Shown here: in pieces, positions 61,794 to 64,000 of the stretch
Layout: each line of letters begins with the position of its first letter
How positions within the stretch are numbered: the first letter of the stretch is position 1
Assembly (NCBI RefSeq): GCF_036186745.1
Contig: NZ_CP108086.1
Coordinates: 310,001-374,000, forward strand
Direction of reading: 5' to 3'
DNA length: 64,000 nt
Origin: Microbispora hainanensis
GTDB lineage: Bacteria > Actinomycetota > Actinomycetes > Streptosporangiales > Streptosporangiaceae
Made by a program: the position numbers and the translations under genes
Notes under the pieces: generated by a model
What the model saw: only the letters and a program-made list of their open reading frames with translations
Database searches by the model: none
What the model was told of the DNA's origin: nothing

Positions 61794-61909
61794 CACACCC
61801 TCCTCACTCGATTCGAACTGATGTATGGATTCTTTCACGCTGAGTGAGCAGGAAGCAAGCTCGCAAGCCCTCTGAGCTGGGGTCACAGGCGAGACGGAAA
61901 TCCGGCCGG

Positions 61910-62371
61910 CTACTCGGCGTCACCGGTGACGGCTCGCTCGTACGAGCGGAGCGTCTCGACGAACATGCGCCGCTGCTCGCTCGTCAGCGGCTCAAGGGCG
62001 CTGCGCCAGGCACTGGCGCCACGGGCGAGCCAGGCGTCGACCGCCTCCCGGTTGGCCTCGGCGATGCTCACGATCGTCCGGCGGCGGTCCGCATCGTCCT
62101 CACGGCGGTCCACGACGCCCTTGCGGCTCAGGTCGCCCACCATCAGGCTCACGGTGGCCGGGGCGACCTCCAGGCGGGCGGCGAGCTCGTTCACCGTGAG
62201 CGGGCCGTCGAACAGCAGATAGGACAGCAGCGACAGGTGGCGCGGCGCCAGGTCGAGCGTCCGGAGCGACTCTGGAACGGGCATGCGCTTGGCACGCCCT
62301 ACCAGACGCGGCATCAGCAGCAGGAGGGTACGGATCCCCTCGTCCAGGCTCAGTCCGTCATCCGTTGACAT
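61910..62371 (-). CDS. MarR-family regulator
   Basis: A 153-residue dimeric winged-helix repressor: LDLAPRHLSLLSYLLFDGPL, VNELAARLEVAPATVSLMVG and the wing DLSRKGVVDRREDDADRRRT. ATG at 62369-62371 with GGAGA 7 nt upstream. It is divergent from the deazaflavin oxidoreductase-hemerythrin gene and a 16-bp palindrome lies between them, so it probably represses that gene and itself in response to a phenolic, redox or antibiotic ligand. The DRR motif of the wing is complete. Confidence 0.92.
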   Translation of the reverse strand: MSTDDGLSLDEGIRTLLLLMPRLVGRAKRMPVPESLRTLDLAPRHLSLLSYLLFDGPLTVNELAARLEVAPATVSLMVGDLSRKGVVDRREDDADRRRTIVSIAEANREAVDAWLARGASAWRSALEPLTSEQRRMFVETLRSYERAVTGDAE

Positions 62372-62389
62372 ATATTGATCTCCAAAATA

Positions 62390-62405
62390 GCTTTGCTATC
62401 AAAGC
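62390..62405. promoter_or_regulatory. MarR operator candidate
   Basis: GCTTTG-CTAT-CAAAGC, a perfect 6-4-6 palindrome, lies 19 bp before the MarR start and 33 bp before the oxidoreductase start, in the most AT-rich part of this region. Confidence 0.6.
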
Positions 62406-62437
62406 AAACACTTCTGAGGCTGGGGAGCCATCGTCGC

Positions 62438-63349
62438 ATGTCCGAATGGAACGACAAGATCATTGAAGAGTTCCGGGCGAACGCCGGCATGGTCGGCGGA
62501 CCGTTCGAGGGGACACCGCTGATCCTGCTGACGACCACCGGTGCCAGAACGGGCGCCGCCCGGACGAACCCGGTCGCCTGCCGGCGTGACGGGGACAGGA
62601 TCCTCGTGTTCGCCTCCAACGCGGGCGCGCCACGCCACCCGGACTGGTATCACAACCTGCTGGCCAATCCCACGGTGACCGTCGAGGTGGGCGACGGGAC
62701 TGCGATCGAGACGTTCATCGCCACGGCCAGACCGCTGTCGGGCGAGGAGCGCGACCGCATCTATGCCCGGCAGGCCGAGGTGGCGCCGGTCTTCGCCGAC
62801 TACCAGAAGAAAGCCTCCCGGGTCATCCCTGTCGTCGCCCTCTACCGGCGGGATCCCAAGCGCGCCCGGGCGCTCGGCGACGAGCTTGTACGGATCCACG
62901 ACGGGATGCGGGCGGAGATGGCCGCGCTGCTGGCCGCGATCGAGGACGCGGCCGGGAACGCAGTCGAGGACGCGGCCGGGAACGCGGCCGAGGACGGGGC
63001 CGCCACGGGCATCCCGGTGAACCTGCCGGGTCGTGACCTGGAGGAGGCGCTGCGCGAGCGCTGCCTGTCCTTCTGCACGGCCTTCCACGAGCACCACATC
63101 AACGAGAGCGAGCGGGGCTTCCCCCTGCTGGAGCGGGCCTACCCCGGGCTGGCCCCGGCCCTCGACCGCCTGCGCGAAGAGCACGTGCGGCTGGCCGAGA
63201 TCAGGGAGGACCTGCGCGCGGCGGTCGGCGAGGCGGGCTCCGGCGACCCGGCCGCCCTCAAGGACCGGTTCGCCCGCCTGTCGGCCGAGTTGGAGGCCCA
63301 CTTCGCCCGCGAGGAGGAGCAACTCCTCGCCGCCCTGAACGCGCTCTGA
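62438..63349 (+). CDS. Deazaflavin-dependent oxidoreductase fused to hemerythrin
   Basis: A 303-residue two-domain protein. The first part (about 1-145) is a split-barrel of the F420-dependent nitroreductase (Ddn-like) family: GTPLILLTTTGARTGAARTN, FASNAGAPRHPDWYHNLLAN and VEVGDGTAIETFIATAR. The second (about 150-303) is a hemerythrin HHE helical bundle with candidate diiron ligands in VRIHDGMRAEM, FHEHHINESERGF, LREEHVRLAEI and LEAHFAREEEQLL. A linker of EDAAGNA repeats (24-bp DNA repeats, about 62942-62998) splits the HHE helices. The chosen ATG 62438 starts MSEWNDKIIEEFRANAG; its ribosome site GGGGAG is 12 nt away. Likely an oxygen- or redox-linked reductase under MarR control. Confidence 0.87.
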   Translation: MSEWNDKIIEEFRANAGMVGGPFEGTPLILLTTTGARTGAARTNPVACRRDGDRILVFASNAGAPRHPDWYHNLLANPTVTVEVGDGTAIETFIATARPLSGEERDRIYARQAEVAPVFADYQKKASRVIPVVALYRRDPKRARALGDELVRIHDGMRAEMAALLAAIEDAAGNAVEDAAGNAAEDGAATGIPVNLPGRDLEEALRERCLSFCTAFHEHHINESERGFPLLERAYPGLAPALDRLREEHVRLAEIREDLRAAVGEAGSGDPAALKDRFARLSAELEAHFAREEEQLLAALNAL

Positions 63350-63474
63350 GCAGCCTCTGTCCGAGCAGACTCCGGCAGAACGTCGCGAGCGGGAATCCAG
63401 GATGACGCAGGGCCGACCCGCCACGGCTCCCCGGCCCGTTTCGCGTGTGAGAGCCCCACGTCGCCGGCCGTGAC

Positions 63475-63741
63475 CTACGACTTTCCGGACTCGTGGTCGG
63501 CCACGATGGCGTCGATGCGGGCGGCGAGCTTGTAGTCGAGGTCGGTCAGGCCTCCGGCGTCGTGGGTGGTCAGCGCCAGGTGGAGGGTGCGCCATCGGAT
63601 GTCGATATCGGGATGGTGGTTGAGCGCCTCGGCCTGCTCGGCGATGTCGTTCACGATCGCGATGGCCGTACGGAAGTCTCGGGCGACCACGGTCCTGCGG
63701 ATCGTGTCTCCCTCCCGGCGCCATTCGGAAGCCTCGTACAT
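63475..63741 (-). CDS. Pterin-4-alpha-carbinolamine dehydratase
   Basis: An 88-residue enzyme that dehydrates 4a-hydroxytetrahydropterin back to the quinonoid form, normally supporting aromatic amino acid hydroxylases; some homologues have other roles. The signature EALNHHPDIDIRWRTLHLAL contains the catalytic His pair, and the fold pattern (FRTAIAIVNDIAEQAE before it and THDAGGLTDLDYKLAARID after it) is complete. No hydroxylase gene is visible nearby. It is separated by 45 bp from the divergent aldolase gene. Confidence 0.92.
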   Translation of the reverse strand: MYEASEWRREGDTIRRTVVARDFRTAIAIVNDIAEQAEALNHHPDIDIRWRTLHLALTTHDAGGLTDLDYKLAARIDAIVADHESGKS

Positions 63742-63786
63742 GAGATCAGGACATCACGAAACTCGGCCGATTGTGTAGATTCGCCG

Positions 63787-64000
63787 CGTGGACGAGCAGG
63801 CGGACGAGCAGGTGAGCGAGCAGGTCGACGCGCTGCGGCGGGAGCTGTGCGAGTACGGGCGGCGGGCGGCGGCCCTCGGCCTGGTGATCGGTACGTCGGG
63901 CAACCTGAGCGCCCGCGACGGTGACCTGGTGGTCGTCACGCCATCGGGCGTGGCGCTCGACCGGCTGAGCCCGGAGGACTGCCCGGTGGTCGACCTCGAC
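63787..64000 (+). CDS. Class II aldolase/adducin family protein, 3' end outside window
   Basis: The first 71 codons of a zinc-dependent sugar-phosphate aldolase-like protein. LCEYGRRAAALGLVIGTSGN followed by LSARDGDLVVVTPSGVALDR is the N-terminal phosphate-binding signature of the fuculose-phosphate / ribulose-phosphate aldolase family. The zinc-binding histidines would lie beyond the window. It starts with GTG and has a short DEQADEQVSEQ repeat before the domain. The substrate cannot be judged from this fragment. Confidence 0.85.

Overview
The window is high-GC actinobacterial DNA. The long Pro/Ser/Ala-rich linkers, ergothioneine operon, mycobacterial-type DapD, WhiJ/DUF397 pair, SARP regulator, DUF222-HNH protein and several Ser/Thr kinases suggest a filamentous actinomycete, most likely of the order Streptosporangiales. 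The order is inferred from the overall look of the proteins; no rRNA or marker gene in the window tests it. The left edge cuts a sensor kinase gene and the right edge cuts a class II aldolase gene.

Layout. 1-5.3 kb: 3' part of a sensor histidine kinase, converging on the ergothioneine operon egtA-egtB-egtC-egtD (minus strand). 5.5-7.6 kb: a frameshifted membrane-protein remnant, two tiny genes (one DUF6907) and a divergent WhiJ-like regulator with DUF397 partner. 7.8-12.5 kb: dapD, a small membrane protein, a 15-bp tandem repeat array, a secreted CBM2-GH6 cellulase under a CebR/CelR-type operator, and malate dehydrogenase. 12.6-20.4 kb: a secreted propeller-like protein, a DUF998 membrane protein, a GH13 enzyme, a cold-shock protein, an APH-type kinase coupled to an XRE/TPR regulator, two small proteins and a double DUF427 protein. 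20.5-25.7 kb: a cysteinyl-tRNA synthetase paralogue with both catalytic signatures altered, an intergenic region with 11-bp repeats, a 31-residue Pro/Arg-rich peptide gene with a strong Shine-Dalgarno, a GT4 glycosyltransferase, a PIG-L deacetylase and a flippase-like membrane protein.

25.9-38.5 kb: a 1115-residue SARP-AAA-TPR regulator, DedA-like protein, D-Ala-D-Ala carboxypeptidase, SpoU RNA methyltransferase, a binding-protein/VWA hybrid, an ECF sigma factor fused to a zinc-finger, membrane and extracytoplasmic region, an endolysin-like amidase protein, and a divergent MocR regulator/FMN-binding protein pair. 38.5-45.3 kb: a signalling cluster of two tandem transmembrane Ser/Thr kinases, a membrane pseudokinase starting at the base after the second kinase's stop, and a DUF2510 membrane protein. 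45.3-46.1 kb: oligoribonuclease, tRNA-His and a strong terminator. 46.1-49.6 kb: a PadR-ABC-FtsX operon with overlapping ATGA junctions. 49.6-57.2 kb: a penicillin-acylase-family hydrolase, a solo LuxR, lysine 6-aminotransferase divergent from a second class III aminotransferase coupled to an AsnC regulator, and a MecA-like penicillin-binding protein. 57.2-64 kb: a spermidine-synthase-like protein, a repeat-filled gap, a 1035-residue DUF222-HNH protein, a MarR regulator divergent from a deazaflavin oxidoreductase-hemerythrin fusion, a pterin carbinolamine dehydratase and the aldolase fragment.

How the genes work together: most units look like independent chromosomal genes. Clear functional units are egtABCD (thiol biosynthesis), the kinase/pseudokinase cluster (envelope signalling), padR-ABC (a self-regulated exporter or envelope complex) and aminotransferase-asnC. 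The most unusual locus is the CysRS paralogue followed by the Pro/Arg-rich mini-peptide. Small tandem repeats with a 15-bp period recur at four unrelated loci.
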